Positions 51,774 through 61,512 of a stretch of DNA of 64,000 nucleotides are shown here, one piece after another. Within the stretch, counting starts at the first letter, position 1. Each line of letters opens with the position of its first letter. Source of the stretch: Nocardia sp. NBC_01503 (lineage in GTDB: Bacteria > Actinomycetota > Actinomycetes > Mycobacteriales > Mycobacteriaceae); contig NZ_CP109596.1 in NCBI RefSeq assembly GCF_036327755.1, forward strand, positions 4,650,001 to 4,714,000, written 5' to 3'. Below the pieces are notes generated by a model, which was given only the letters and a program-made list of their open reading frames with translations, had not been told where the DNA came from and did no database searches. The position numbers and the translations under genes were made by a program.

Positions 51774-52581
51774 TTATGCCCGCGCGATCGGGTGCTTGCC
51801 GAGGAAATCGAGGATGGCCGCATACCGGGGCGCGGGATCCTCGAGCATCACGACATGCCCGCTCTCGAACTCGAGGTACTCCGCACCCGCGATGGCCGCG
51901 GCCTGTCGGCGCGCCCCCCGCCGGATCGGCGAGCAGGTCACCTCGGCTACGCCCTCGACGTCAAGAACCTCCACCCCATCGACGCCGCGGCCCACACCCT
52001 CGGCCGCCGGTCAGGCCGATGACGAGCGTGGGAACGGCGATCCGCGGCAGATCCGCGGTGATGTCGATGGTGCCGATCAGCGCGGCCCGGGCTGCCGTAC
52101 CGCCGGGGATAATCGCCGCGGTCTGCGCCAATGCCTCCGAAAGCTGTTCCGGAGAGCGGGCATTCACGAAATCGGCACTGAAGCCCGCCAGCAGCACGAT
52201 GCGCGCGAACAGTGCCCGGTCGCCCGCGGCCAGCGCGTACTGCCACAGATCGGTATTCAGTCGCGTGCGATTGTCGGGCCGATCGAACCCGGCGGTGAGA
52301 GCCAGCCGGCGCACCCGCTCGGGATGCCGGGCCGCCGCGCGCACCGCCACCGCGGTGCCGAGCGAATACCCGACGATCGTGAACTGTTCCGCCCCAACCG
52401 CATCCGCCTCCGCCACCAGCGCATCGGCGAGCGCATCGAGTTCCAGGGGCGTGTCATCGCCGGGAAAGTCCGGCCCGATCACGGTGTGCCACTCGGCGAG
52501 CAACGGAATCAATCCGCCGAAGTTGGCCGCGATGCCACCACCCGCACCGTGCGCGAGCAGTGCGGCGGGGCCGGAGCCCAC
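51774..52581 (-). pseudogene. Alpha/beta-hydrolase with a C-terminal frameshift
   Basis: From about GTG 52581 the frame shows LLAHGAGGGIAANFGGLIPL, the nucleophile elbow FTIVGYSLGTAVAVRAAARH and HPERVRRLALTAGFD. It ends prematurely near 51961 (VPTLVIGLTGGRGCG). A neighbouring frame continues with AAAIAGAEYLEFESGHVVML and EDPAPRYAAILDFLGKHP, the usual His-containing end. A one-base indel near 51995-52015 therefore separates the two parts. It may be real or a sequencing error. Substrate unknown; the start is not certain. Confidence 0.7.
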
Positions 52582-52684
52582 GCGAGTGAAGCGTCGCGGA
52601 GCGATTGCTGACCAAGGCAGCGGCAGCCTGCATGCCGGGGTGTGGTGCGGGAAACCGGACCGTGAGCCGGTAGCGTTGCAGCAC

Positions 52685-54115
52685 GTGCCTGGACTACCGT
52701 CGATTACCGCATCGTTGCTGCGAACCAAGCCCGTGGAACAGCTCACCTCCGACGGCGAGCACACGGCGTTGCGGCGGAGTATGGGCCTCGTTCCGCTGAT
52801 CTCGCTGTCGGTCGGCGCCACCCTGGGAACCGGCATCTTCGTAGTGCTGGGCGAGGCCGCACCGCTGGCCGGGCCCGCCGTGGTCATCTCATTCGCGATC
52901 GCGGCTCTCGCGGCGCTGTTCTCCGCGCTCTCCTACGCCGAGCTCGCGGGCGCCGTGCCGGTCTCCGGATCGGCGTACTCCTATACCTATGCGACACTCG
53001 GCGAGATCATCGCCTGGGTGTGCGGGTGGTGCCTGCTGCTCGAGTACGGGGTTTCGGTGGCTGCCGTCGCGGTCGGCTGGGGTGCCTACCTGAACGAATT
53101 CTTCGACTCGACCATCGGGTGGCGGATTCCGGATGCCCTGTCATCCGCGCCCAGCGACGGGGGAATCATCAATCTTCCTGCCGCCGTGGTCGTTCTGATC
53201 GCGACGCTGGTGCTGCTGGGTGGCATTCGGGAGAGCGCCCGAGTCACCACCGCCACCACGCTGATCAAGATCGCGGTGCTGATCTTCTTCGTGGCGGTCG
53301 CGGTGACGGCGTTCAAATCCGGCAACCTGCGCCCCTTCGCGCCGGAGGGTGTGGCCGGAATCGGATCGGCGGCCTCGATGGTGTTCTTCTCGTTCATCGG
53401 CTTCGATGCCGCCTCCACCGCGGGTGAGGAGGCGAAGAATCCGCAGCGGGATCTGCCCCGCGCCATCATCATCTCGCTCGGGATCGTGACGCTCATGTAC
53501 GTGCTCGTCGCATTGACCGCGGTCGCCGCGGTCGGCGTCGACGATGTCAGCTCCTCCGGTGCGTCACTGGCGACCGTACTGGATCAGGTCACCGGAAAGA
53601 GCTGGCCCGCAACGATTCTCGCCGCCGGTGCGGTGATCGCGATCGCCTCGGTGGTGCTGACCGTGCTGTACGGGCAGACCCGAATCCTGGTCGCCATGTC
53701 GCGCGACGGGCTCATGCCCAAGGTGCTGTCCAAGGTCGGCCCCAAACGGGTGCCGACCACCAATACCTTGATCGTGGGCGGCGTCGTCGCGGTGCTGTCG
53801 GCGCTGATTCCCCTGGGCGAGTTGGTCAATGCCACCAATATCGGCACCCTGGTCTCCTTCGGCCTGGTGAATATCGGCGTACTGGTGCTGCGCCGCACCA
53901 AGCCCGATCTGCCACGCACCTTCCGGACGCTTGTCCCACTCGTTCCGGTGCTCGGTGTGGGCATGTGCGTCTGGCTGCTCTGGCACCTACCCGGGGTGAC
54001 CTGGCTGGCCTTCACGCTCTGGTCCGCGGTCGGTCTGCTCGTGTACTTCGCCTACGGTCGCCGCCGCTCGGCGCTGAATCGGCCCCGGCCGGCCGCGGTC
54101 ACCATCGACTCGTAG
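52685..54115 (+). CDS. APC-family amino acid permease
   Basis: 476 aa from GTG 52685. Twelve-segment APC transporter: GLVPLISLSVGATLGTGIFV (GTGIF motif, about 34-53), SALSYAELAGAVPVSGSAYS, FFSFIGFDAASTAGEEAKNP and VAMSRDGLMPKVLSKVGPKR. Close in pattern to the cationic amino acid/CAT subgroup. The gene is divergent from the frameshifted hydrolase. Confidence 0.9.
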   Translation: MPGLPSITASLLRTKPVEQLTSDGEHTALRRSMGLVPLISLSVGATLGTGIFVVLGEAAPLAGPAVVISFAIAALAALFSALSYAELAGAVPVSGSAYSYTYATLGEIIAWVCGWCLLLEYGVSVAAVAVGWGAYLNEFFDSTIGWRIPDALSSAPSDGGIINLPAAVVVLIATLVLLGGIRESARVTTATTLIKIAVLIFFVAVAVTAFKSGNLRPFAPEGVAGIGSAASMVFFSFIGFDAASTAGEEAKNPQRDLPRAIIISLGIVTLMYVLVALTAVAAVGVDDVSSSGASLATVLDQVTGKSWPATILAAGAVIAIASVVLTVLYGQTRILVAMSRDGLMPKVLSKVGPKRVPTTNTLIVGGVVAVLSALIPLGELVNATNIGTLVSFGLVNIGVLVLRRTKPDLPRTFRTLVPLVPVLGVGMCVWLLWHLPGVTWLAFTLWSAVGLLVYFAYGRRRSALNRPRPAAVTIDS

Positions 54116-54119
54116 GCTC

Positions 54120-54938
54120 GTGACTGTGCGAGCGCTGGAGCAGATTCGAGAGTGGCCCGTTCCCAATACCGCGGCGGGTGTCGTGGTCCGGGGTAAGGGC
54201 GTAGTGGATACCGAGGGTGATGTCGATCGGGTATTCCGGCTCGCCTCGGTGACCAAACCCCTTGTGGCATACGCGGTTCTGGTCGCAGTAGAGGAGGGTG
54301 CGATCGAACTCGATCAACCCGCCGGTCCGCCCGGCGCCACCGTGCGGCATCTGCTCGCGCACACCTCCGGCCTGGCCTTCGACTCCACCGAGGTGCTGGC
54401 CGAACCGGGTGCGCGGCGCATCTACTCCAGCGCCGGATTCGAGGTGCTCGCGGAGTTCGTCGCCGGGCAAACCGGTATTCCGTTCGAACGCTATCTGCAC
54501 GAGGCGGTTTTCGAGCCTCTCGGTATGGGATCGTCCGTGCTCGCCGGGCCCGCCGGACATGCGGCGAGCTCCTCGGTCGCAGACCTACTGCGGTTCGCCG
54601 AAGAATTGCTGAACCCCACCTGCGTTACCGCGGAATTGCTCACTGAGGCAAGCACAGTGCAGTTCCCTGGACGCAATGGCGTACTTCCCGGTTACGGGTC
54701 GCAGCGCCCCAACGACTGGGGTCTGGGTTTCGAAATTCGTGATCACAAAGCCCCGCACTGGACCGGGGGCGCGAATTCTCCGCGCACCTACGGGCACTTC
54801 GGGCAATCGGGTACTTTTCTCTGGGTTGATCCGGAAGTCGGCATGGCGTGTCTCGCTTTGGCGGACGAAAATTTCGGAGACTGGGCGCGCGCGGCGTGGC
54901 CGCCCCTCAGTGATGCCGTGATCGCGGAGTTTGCGTAG
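54120..54938 (+). CDS. Beta-lactamase-like serine hydrolase
   Basis: 272 aa from GTG 54120, 4 bp after the permease, so probably cotranscribed. SxxK in LASVTKPLVAYAVLVAVEEG (Ser near 43), YSS in RRIYSSAGFEVLAEFVAGQT and the C-terminal HFGQSGTFLWVDPEVGMACL (HxG-like). Class C type serine hydrolase or D-Ala-D-Ala peptidase relative. No signal peptide. Confidence 0.85.
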   Translation: MTVRALEQIREWPVPNTAAGVVVRGKGVVDTEGDVDRVFRLASVTKPLVAYAVLVAVEEGAIELDQPAGPPGATVRHLLAHTSGLAFDSTEVLAEPGARRIYSSAGFEVLAEFVAGQTGIPFERYLHEAVFEPLGMGSSVLAGPAGHAASSSVADLLRFAEELLNPTCVTAELLTEASTVQFPGRNGVLPGYGSQRPNDWGLGFEIRDHKAPHWTGGANSPRTYGHFGQSGTFLWVDPEVGMACLALADENFGDWARAAWPPLSDAVIAEFA

Positions 54939-55054
54939 AAACGCGACACGGCTGACAAGTAACACACGTAACTCCGAGCACTCCAGTAAACTCGGGCAAC
55001 GCTGGCTGGAGCGGGTCGTTGGGGAAGACGTCCCCGTCGAAGCCGGAGGTGTTA

Positions 55055-55591
55055 GTGGTGCGCGGAACGAGTCAGTTCGCCGACGCGACGTCTGGTGTCG
55101 TATACATTCATTCGTCGCCGGCGGCGCTGTGCCCGCATATCGAATGGACCCTCACCTCCACCCTCAAAGCGCCCGCGAAACTTCGCTGGACCGCCCAGCC
55201 CGCGGCCCCCGGAAATTTGCGGGCGACCACCGATTGGTACGGGCCAGTCGGTACCGGGGGTCGATTAGCTGGAGCATTGCGAGATTGGCCGGTACTGGCC
55301 TTCGAAGTCACCGAGGATGCCAGCGAGGGGGTCGACGGCGAACGCTACAGCTTCGTCCCCGGCCTCGGACTCTGGCACGGCGCGACCAGCGCCAGCGGTG
55401 ATGTCATGGTCGGCGAGATGCGCCTGCGCTCGATAGTCGCCGAGGCGCGCGCGAATGGCCGCGGCTCCGCCAATGACATTGCCGCCGAGATCGATCGCGC
55501 ACTCGGCACGGCGTGGGACGATGCCCTGGAGCCCTTCCGCCTCGGCGGTGAGGGTGCGGAGGTCACCTGGTTGCGGCGCGACGTCGGCTGA
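55055..55591 (+). CDS. DUF3145-family protein
   Basis: 178 aa from GTG 55055 (or the next GTG, 55058), with GGAGG upstream. It reads RGTSQFADATSGVVYIHSSP, LCPHIEWTLTSTLKAPAKLR and ERYSFVPGLGLWHGATSASG, the pattern of actinobacterial DUF3145 proteins. Function unknown; the family is widespread in actinobacteria. Confidence applies to the family, not a role. Confidence 0.85.
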   Translation: MVRGTSQFADATSGVVYIHSSPAALCPHIEWTLTSTLKAPAKLRWTAQPAAPGNLRATTDWYGPVGTGGRLAGALRDWPVLAFEVTEDASEGVDGERYSFVPGLGLWHGATSASGDVMVGEMRLRSIVAEARANGRGSANDIAAEIDRALGTAWDDALEPFRLGGEGAEVTWLRRDVG

Positions 55592-55666
55592 CACCCTCCC
55601 GCGGTGCGTTCGACCGGGTGAAACCCGATCCGGTAGTCAATCGGTCTGTGCGAAAAGGAGATTTTT

Positions 55667-56083
55667 GTGCGGGGAATCCAAGGTCCGCTGGCCATGGCGG
55701 TCATCGCCGCCGCCGCGCTCGCGGTGACGGGCTGCGGTAACAACGACAAAGCCGAGGCCGCCGCCACCGGTGCGTCCCGTCCGAGTGCCACCCCGGCCGC
55801 CGCCTCCCAGGCGCTCCCCGGTCAGGAAGCGGTCCCCTGTGGCACCGGCCCGAACGGACTCGCGGTCGTCACCCTCACGGCCAAGGGAACCGACTTCTGC
55901 GCGACCGCGATTCAGGTCGCCACCACCTACACCCAGGAGCGAACCAAGAAGGCGGACGGCGATCTCGCCATCGAGGTGGCCGATATGCGCTGGGTCTGCG
56001 GTGAGCGCCAAGGCGACCCGAACCCGTTCCAGGAATGCGCCAGCCAGAACGAGTCCGCCGACAAGGTCCGCCTGCTGTCCTGA
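55667..56083 (+). CDS. Small lipoprotein
   Basis: 138 aa from GTG 55667 (AAAAGGAG upstream). A lipobox in LAMAVIAAAALAVTGCGNND (Cys near 23), an Ala/Ser/Pro-rich linker, then a short domain with two cysteine pairs (AVPCGTGPNG, TDFCATAIQVATTY, WVCGERQGDPNPFQECAS). Surface-exposed, function unknown. A long frame overlapping it in another phase is spurious. Confidence 0.8.
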   Translation: MRGIQGPLAMAVIAAAALAVTGCGNNDKAEAAATGASRPSATPAAASQALPGQEAVPCGTGPNGLAVVTLTAKGTDFCATAIQVATTYTQERTKKADGDLAIEVADMRWVCGERQGDPNPFQECASQNESADKVRLLS

Positions 56084-56309
56084 GTCGGTTCCACGCACCG
56101 CGCCCGCGTTGAGGTCGGTCGCGGCACCCGCTTCGCGAAACCACATCGTGCGCGATGAACTTTGCCGCGTGATCCCGCGTAACGCCCGAGTGGCGGCACG
56201 ACACCAAGTCGATGCCGGAACAACGGCGAACGACCGCGCGGGGTGCGACTCCGCCACACCCCGGTCCTCGCCACCGGCATCACGACCCGGCACGCGAGGG
56301 AGCGGCACA

Positions 56310-57701
56310 GTGACGACAGCTGGAATCGACATCGAGGGATTGCGCGCCATTGTCGACGGCGCGGTGATCACCCCGAAGGACGCCGAATACGATGTGGCAC
56401 GACAGGTTTGGAGTGGCTGCTTCGATCGCCGCCCCGCGGTGATCGTGCAGCCCGCCTCGGCGGCGGGCGTGGCCAGGGCGCTATTGCACGCCCGCAGGCA
56501 CGGGCTGGATATCACCGTTCGCGGTGGTGGTCACAATTACGCGGGGCACGCGGTCGCCGATGACGCGATGCTCATCGATCTCGGTGCGCTGGACGGCATC
56601 ACCATCGATCCGGTGAGCAAGACCGCCAAGGTCGGCGGGGGAGCCACCTGGGCGCAGGTCGATGCCGCCACCGCCGAGCATGCGCTCGCGGTCACCGGCG
56701 GTTTCATCAGCGATACCGGCGTCGGCGGGCTCACGCTCGGCGGCGGCATGGGCTGGCTCACCTCGCTCTTCGGATTGTCTTGCGACAGTGTGCTTTCCGC
56801 GCACGTCGTGACCGCGGACGGGCATATCGTCACCGCCTCCGCGGATGAGAACCCCGACCTGCACTGGGCATTGCGCGGTGGCGGCGGCAATTTCGGTATC
56901 GTCACCGAATTCACCTTCGCCCTGCATGAGCTGCCCCCGCTGGGGCAGCTCACCATGCTGTACTGGACCCCGCCGGACGCCCCGGCCGGTCTGGCCGCCG
57001 GTGCGGCCTGCCTGCGCGATCTGCCGGAGGGCTATAGCGGCGCGATCCTCGCCGTCAGCGCCCCGCCGTTGCCGTTCGTACCCGAGCGGTACCAGGGCCA
57101 GCCCGGATTCGTCACCGCCGTAATCGGTTTCGGAACACCCGAAGAGCTCGCCGAGATGGTCGCACCCCTGCGCGCGGCCGCCCCCGCCCCCGCCTGGGAG
57201 CTGGTGACCCCCATTCCGTACACCGCACTCCAGCAGATGTTCGACGATGCCGCCCCGCGCGGCTTACCCGCCTACGAAAAGTCGCTCTACATCAACGATC
57301 TCAACGATGAGGTGATAGCCGAACTGGTACATCGCTTCCCGCAGCGCCTGTCCCCGCTCACCATCGCGCCGATCTTCCCGCTGCGCGGCCGCTACACCGA
57401 AACCCCCGACGAGGCAACGGCATTCGGCGGATCTCGAAACGCGTGCTGGGCAATCAACCTCAGCGCCCTGTGCCCCGATCCGGCCGACTTCGATGCCGAA
57501 CGCGCCTGGGTCCGCGACACCTGGGACGCCCTGCTCCCGCACGCCCGCTCCGATGCCGGATATATCAACTTCCTGGTCGACGACGACCAGCAGCGCATCC
57601 GAGACACCTACGGCGACAAGTACTCCCGCCTCGCCGCCATCAAAGCTGCCTGGGATCCGGACAACGTCCTGCACCACAACGCCAATATCCGCCCGGCGTA
57701 A
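56310..57701 (+). CDS. FAD-linked oxidase (berberine bridge enzyme-like)
   Basis: 463 aa from GTG 56310. PCMH-type FAD domain: ITVRGGGHNYAGHAVADDAM (about 71-90; His is the likely covalent flavin site), GGATWAQVDAATAEHALAVT, GVGGLTLGGGMGWLTSLFGL and LHWALRGGGGNFGIVTEFTF. C-terminal BBE motif (YGDKYSRLAAIKAAWDPDNV, HHNANIRP). These enzymes oxidise sugars or secondary metabolites; the substrate is unknown. Confidence 0.9.
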   Translation: MTTAGIDIEGLRAIVDGAVITPKDAEYDVARQVWSGCFDRRPAVIVQPASAAGVARALLHARRHGLDITVRGGGHNYAGHAVADDAMLIDLGALDGITIDPVSKTAKVGGGATWAQVDAATAEHALAVTGGFISDTGVGGLTLGGGMGWLTSLFGLSCDSVLSAHVVTADGHIVTASADENPDLHWALRGGGGNFGIVTEFTFALHELPPLGQLTMLYWTPPDAPAGLAAGAACLRDLPEGYSGAILAVSAPPLPFVPERYQGQPGFVTAVIGFGTPEELAEMVAPLRAAAPAPAWELVTPIPYTALQQMFDDAAPRGLPAYEKSLYINDLNDEVIAELVHRFPQRLSPLTIAPIFPLRGRYTETPDEATAFGGSRNACWAINLSALCPDPADFDAERAWVRDTWDALLPHARSDAGYINFLVDDDQQRIRDTYGDKYSRLAAIKAAWDPDNVLHHNANIRPA

Positions 57702-57759
57702 CCGGGACCGGTGCGGTGGTGAATGGCCGACTCACCACCCGCCCCGGTGCGCGAATCGG

Positions 57760-58151
57760 TCAGGTGGTCGACACCGCCACCGTCATCGGGTCCGGATCCT
57801 CGAGCGGTTCCACGGGGTCACCGGCCAGTACGCGGTTCAGGCGGTCGCGGTCGAGTTGACCCTCCCATCTGGCTACCACCAAGGTCGCGACGCAGTTGCC
57901 GAGCAGGTTACTGTGACTCGCATCGAATCCATGATTCGGTCAGCGCCGAGCAGAATGGCCACGGCCGCAACGGGAATCGCATTGTGGCCGATGGCGCTGA
58001 TGGTCGCGGACAGCGCCAGAAAGGAGGAGCCGGGGACACCCGCCATCCCCTTGGAGGTGAGCATGAGGCATGCGGCCAAACTAGGGGTCCGCTGTATCGC
58101 GAGGATGTCCTCGAGGTTTCCCGAAACATATATGACTGTGCGCCGTACCAC
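57760..58151 (-). pseudogene. Dicarboxylate/sodium symporter remnant
   Basis: Only the last part of a DctA/GltP-type carrier is recognisable: TSKGMAGVPGSSFLALSATI, then GADRIMDSMR, where a frameshift occurs (about 57910), and the sense continues in the next frame as NLLGNCVATLVVARWEGQLD to TGA 57762-57760. The first ~300 residues are absent. It lies beyond the accD6 terminator. Confidence 0.7.
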
Positions 58152-58176
58152 GGCCGACGCCGCGCCCGGATACGCG

Positions 58177-58211
58177 GAAGCGGGCGGTCTCCTGCGGAGA
58201 CCGCCCGCTTC
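58177..58211 (-). terminator. Terminator of the fatty-acid synthase II operon
   Basis: Perfect 16-bp arms (GAAGCGGGCGGTCTCC at 58177-58192, complement at 58196-58211) with a 3-nt loop, located 36 bp after the accD6 stop. No T tract, but very stable. Confidence 0.78.
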
Positions 58212-58247
58212 GCTATGCCGCGTACTAACGACTTTCCCTGTAATCCC

Positions 58248-59678
58248 TTACAGCGGAATGTTCTTCAGATGGCTCGGCCGGGCCGGGGCCGCGGCCAGGG
58301 CGGCGGCGATGATCGAACGGGTCTTGGCCGGATCGATGACCTCGTCCACCACGCCGATCGCCACGGCGCGCTCGACACCGCCCGCGATCTGCTCATGCTC
58401 GACGGTGAGGCGCTCGATGAGGGCTTCGCGCTCCTCTTCGGGGGCGGCGGCAATCGCCTTCTTGTGCAGAATGCCGACCGCGGCCTTGGCGCCCATGACG
58501 GCGACCTCGGACTCAGGCCAGGCGTACACCGCTGTGGCGCCGAGGGATCGGGCATTCATGGCGATGTACGCGCCACCGTAGATCTTGCGGGTGACCAGGG
58601 TGACGCGCGGAACGCGGGCCTCGGCGAAGGCGTGCAGCAGCTTGGCGCCGCGGCGCACCACACCCTCCCACTCCATGCTGACACCGGGCAGGTAGCCCGG
58701 AACATCGGTGACGACGACCAGCGGAATGCCGAACGAGTTGCACAGGCGCACGAAACGCGCTGCCTTCTCGGCACTTTCGGAGTTCAGGCAGCCGCCCATG
58801 CGGATCGGGTTATTGGCCAGGACACCGACGGTGCGCCCACCTAACCGGCCCAGACCCGTCACGATGGAGCGCGCGTACCCGCCCTGCAACTCCTCGAAAG
58901 TGCTTTCCCCGTCGACATTGTCGAGCAGCTCGTGCACGATCGGCTTCACGTCGTAGGCGCGCTTGGCCGAGGCGGGCAGCATGGCCTTGAGATCCACATC
59001 GCCGTGCGCGGCGGCGACCAGATCGAACTCGCCCTGCTCGGCGAACATGGAGATCAGGCGACGGCCGCGCTGCATGGCATCGGCCTCGTCATTGGCCACG
59101 ATATGGCAGACACCGGACTTCTTGCCGTGCGTGACCGGCCCGCCCAGAGTCGCCATATCCACGTTCTCACCGGTGACGCTGCGAACCACGTCCGGTCCGG
59201 TGACGAAGACACGGCCCTCGGGGGCCATGATCACGATATCGGTCAGTGCCGGACCGTACGCCGCACCACCGGCGGCGAAACCGAGCACCACGGAGATCTG
59301 CGGGACCAGACCCGACGCGCGGACCATGGCCTCGAAGACCAGTCCGACCGCGTGCAATGCCTCGACACCCTCGGCCAGCCGGGCGCCGCCCGAATGCCAG
59401 AGTCCGACAACGGGAATCTTGGAGTCGATAGCGGTATCGATCGCATCGACAATATGCTTACAACCCTCCACGCCCATGGCGCCGCCCATGACGGTCGCGT
59501 CGGAGCAGTAGGCCACGGTGCGGACGCCGTCGATCTCGCCGATGGCGGCGAGCACGCCGGACTTGTCGCGGGGGTGCAGCGGAAGAACGGTGCCCGGGTC
59601 GAAGAAGCGCTGCAACCGGCCGAGCGGATCACGGGGATCGGTCGCGGTGTCAGCGTGAACGGGAGCCATGATGGTCAT
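58248..59678 (-). CDS. accD6: Acyl-CoA carboxylase beta subunit of the fatty-acid synthase II locus
   Basis: 476 aa. Carboxyltransferase: VVGLWHSGGARLAEGVEALH, VVLGFAAGGAAYGPALTDIV (acyl-CoA oxyanion loop), TDVPGYLPGVSMEWEGVVRR and RKIYGGAYIAMNARSLGATA (biotin-side oxyanion site). It makes malonyl-CoA for fatty acid elongation with a biotinylated AccA-type partner. Last gene of the operon after kasA, as in M. tuberculosis, 169 bp apart. Confidence 0.93.
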   Translation of the reverse strand: MTIMAPVHADTATDPRDPLGRLQRFFDPGTVLPLHPRDKSGVLAAIGEIDGVRTVAYCSDATVMGGAMGVEGCKHIVDAIDTAIDSKIPVVGLWHSGGARLAEGVEALHAVGLVFEAMVRASGLVPQISVVLGFAAGGAAYGPALTDIVIMAPEGRVFVTGPDVVRSVTGENVDMATLGGPVTHGKKSGVCHIVANDEADAMQRGRRLISMFAEQGEFDLVAAAHGDVDLKAMLPASAKRAYDVKPIVHELLDNVDGESTFEELQGGYARSIVTGLGRLGGRTVGVLANNPIRMGGCLNSESAEKAARFVRLCNSFGIPLVVVTDVPGYLPGVSMEWEGVVRRGAKLLHAFAEARVPRVTLVTRKIYGGAYIAMNARSLGATAVYAWPESEVAVMGAKAAVGILHKKAIAAAPEEEREALIERLTVEHEQIAGGVERAVAIGVVDEVIDPAKTRSIIAAALAAAPARPSHLKNIPL

Positions 59679-59847
59679 CGCAAACTCTCCTCTTGATTAA
59701 GGAAGTGCGGTCGCCTGAGAGCGGCTGCGAAAATGTCGAAGTCCCGGGGGGATTCGGATGCGGGATCGCGTGTCCGAATCCCCGCCGGGACCACTTGTCT
59801 TACGAACCGGCGCTGATGCCGAACCGAATCAACGGCTCAACAGTGCG

Positions 59848-61098
59848 TCAGTACCGGCCGAAGGCGAGCGCGACATTGTGCCCACCGAAACCGAAAGAGT
59901 TGTTGATCGCGTACTCGATGTCCTGACGGCGAGCTTCACCGTGCACGACATCCAGATCGATCTCCGGATCCTGGTTCTCCAGGTTCAGCGTCGGGGGGAC
60001 GATGCCGTCCCGAATGCTGAGAACCGTGAGCACCGACTCGAGCGCGCCGACGGCGCCGATCGAGTGGCCCAGGGCGGACTTGGGTGCGTAGACCGACGCA
60101 TGCTGAACGCCTGCGTAGTGAATCGCGTTCTTCTCCGCGGTGTCACCGATGGGGGTGGCAGTCGCGTGCGCGTTGACGTGGGTGATGTCCTTCGCGGACA
60201 GGCCCGCCGTCTGCATCGCGCGCTGCATGGCCCGACCGGCACCCGTGCCCTCCGGATCCGGCGCCACCAGGTGGAAGCCGTCCGAAGTGATACCCGCGCC
60301 CATGAGCCGGGCGTGGATGGTGGCACCACGAGCCTTGGCGTGCTCCTCGGTCTCGATGACCATGAGCGCACCCGCTTCGCCGAAGACGAAGCCGTCGCGA
60401 TCCTTGTCGAAGGGCCGCGAGGCACCCTTCGGATCGTCATTGCGAGTGGACATCGCACGCATCATCGAGAAGGCCGCGATCGGCACCGAATCGATGAAAC
60501 CTTCGACGCCACCGGTGACGACCATATCGGCGTCACCCATGACGATCATCCGCCACGCGTTGGCGATGGCCTCCGAACCCGACGAGCACGCCGAGACCGG
60601 AGTGATCACTCCTGCCCGGGCCTTGAGCTCGAGACCGACAACGGCGGAGGGACCGTTCGGCATGACCATCTGAACAGCCAGCGGCGAAATCTTGCGATAG
60701 CCACCGTTCTTCAGCTTGTCCACCGAATCGATGAGGGCATCGCCGCCACCGAGGCCGGTGCCGATGGCCACGCCGAGACGCAGCGGATCGACCTCGGGGG
60801 TGCCGGCGTTCTTCCAGACCTCGCGACCGAGGACGGTCGCCAGTCGCTCGACATACGCCATACGGCGGATCTCGACACGGCTCAGCAGAGTATCCGGGGA
60901 CACCTTCAGATGACCGCCGATACGGACCGGAAGGTCGTACTCCTCGATGAAGTCATCCTCGAGAACGTCAATGCCGCTCTCGCCGTTGAGGAGTCCCTTC
61001 CACGTCGCATCGACGTCACCAGCGATCGACGTGGTCGCCGCCATGCTGGTCACGACGACGTTGGGGAAGTTCCCGTTCAAGGTGGAAGGAGTGGTCAC
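59848..61098 (-). CDS. kasA: Beta-ketoacyl-ACP synthase KasA-like
   Basis: 416 aa from GTG 61098. Catalytic Cys in SACSSGSEAIANAW (near residue 170), His in HVNAHATATPIGDTAEKNAI and NNSFGFGGHNVALAF. Condenses malonyl-ACP with acyl-ACP in long-chain (meromycolate) elongation. It follows acpM by about 10 bp. Mycobacteria have a second copy, kasB, next; it is absent here, so accD6 follows directly. Confidence 0.93.
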   Translation of the reverse strand: MTTPSTLNGNFPNVVVTSMAATTSIAGDVDATWKGLLNGESGIDVLEDDFIEEYDLPVRIGGHLKVSPDTLLSRVEIRRMAYVERLATVLGREVWKNAGTPEVDPLRLGVAIGTGLGGGDALIDSVDKLKNGGYRKISPLAVQMVMPNGPSAVVGLELKARAGVITPVSACSSGSEAIANAWRMIVMGDADMVVTGGVEGFIDSVPIAAFSMMRAMSTRNDDPKGASRPFDKDRDGFVFGEAGALMVIETEEHAKARGATIHARLMGAGITSDGFHLVAPDPEGTGAGRAMQRAMQTAGLSAKDITHVNAHATATPIGDTAEKNAIHYAGVQHASVYAPKSALGHSIGAVGALESVLTVLSIRDGIVPPTLNLENQDPEIDLDVVHGEARRQDIEYAINNSFGFGGHNVALAFGRY

Positions 61099-61108
61099 GG
61101 TTGCGGTC

Positions 61109-61408
61109 CTACTCGCTTCCGAACTTGGACTTGAGCTCCGCAGCGGCGTCGGCGTTCTCGGCCTCGAGCTTCTGGATGTAGGAGACGGCGTCGCCGACGG
61201 TCTTCAGGCTGGCAAGGTCCTCATCCGGGATCTTGACGCCGTACTTGTCCTCGGTCTGAACGGCGATCTCGACCATCGACAGCGAGTCGATGTCCAGGTC
61301 GTCGACGAAGGACTTCTCGATGGTCACCTCGGAGGGCTCGATACCGGTCACCTCTTCGATGATCTTGCCGAGCTCTTCGACGATCTGTTCCTGGGTCAGA
61401 GCGGCCAC
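61109..61408 (-). CDS. acpM: Meromycolate extension acyl carrier protein
   Basis: 99 aa from GTG 61408, chosen because AGGGAG lies 8 nt upstream; ATG 61426 would add MKGATT. The phosphopantetheine site is DDLDIDSLSMVEIAVQTEDK (Ser42). The C-terminal extension past the ACP fold (AVSYIQKLEAENADAAAELK) is typical of AcpM, though shorter than in M. tuberculosis. Carries intermediates of the synthase II system. Confidence 0.93.
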   Translation of the reverse strand: MAALTQEQIVEELGKIIEEVTGIEPSEVTIEKSFVDDLDIDSLSMVEIAVQTEDKYGVKIPDEDLASLKTVGDAVSYIQKLEAENADAAAELKSKFGSE

Positions 61409-61512
61409 TGTGGTGGCTCCCTTCATATTCGGTAGTTGGGGTCGGATGGTGTTCTTCGTGCTTGCGATCCGATTGCTCCGTCGCCGTTGACGGTGCGGGA
61501 CCGCGAGTCAAG

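Noticed and set aside
50762..52684. Long rightward frame extending the permease N-terminus by more than 600 codons
   Set aside because: The upstream part is antisense to the beta-lactamase-like gene and to the frameshifted hydrolase; permease homology begins at GTG 52685.
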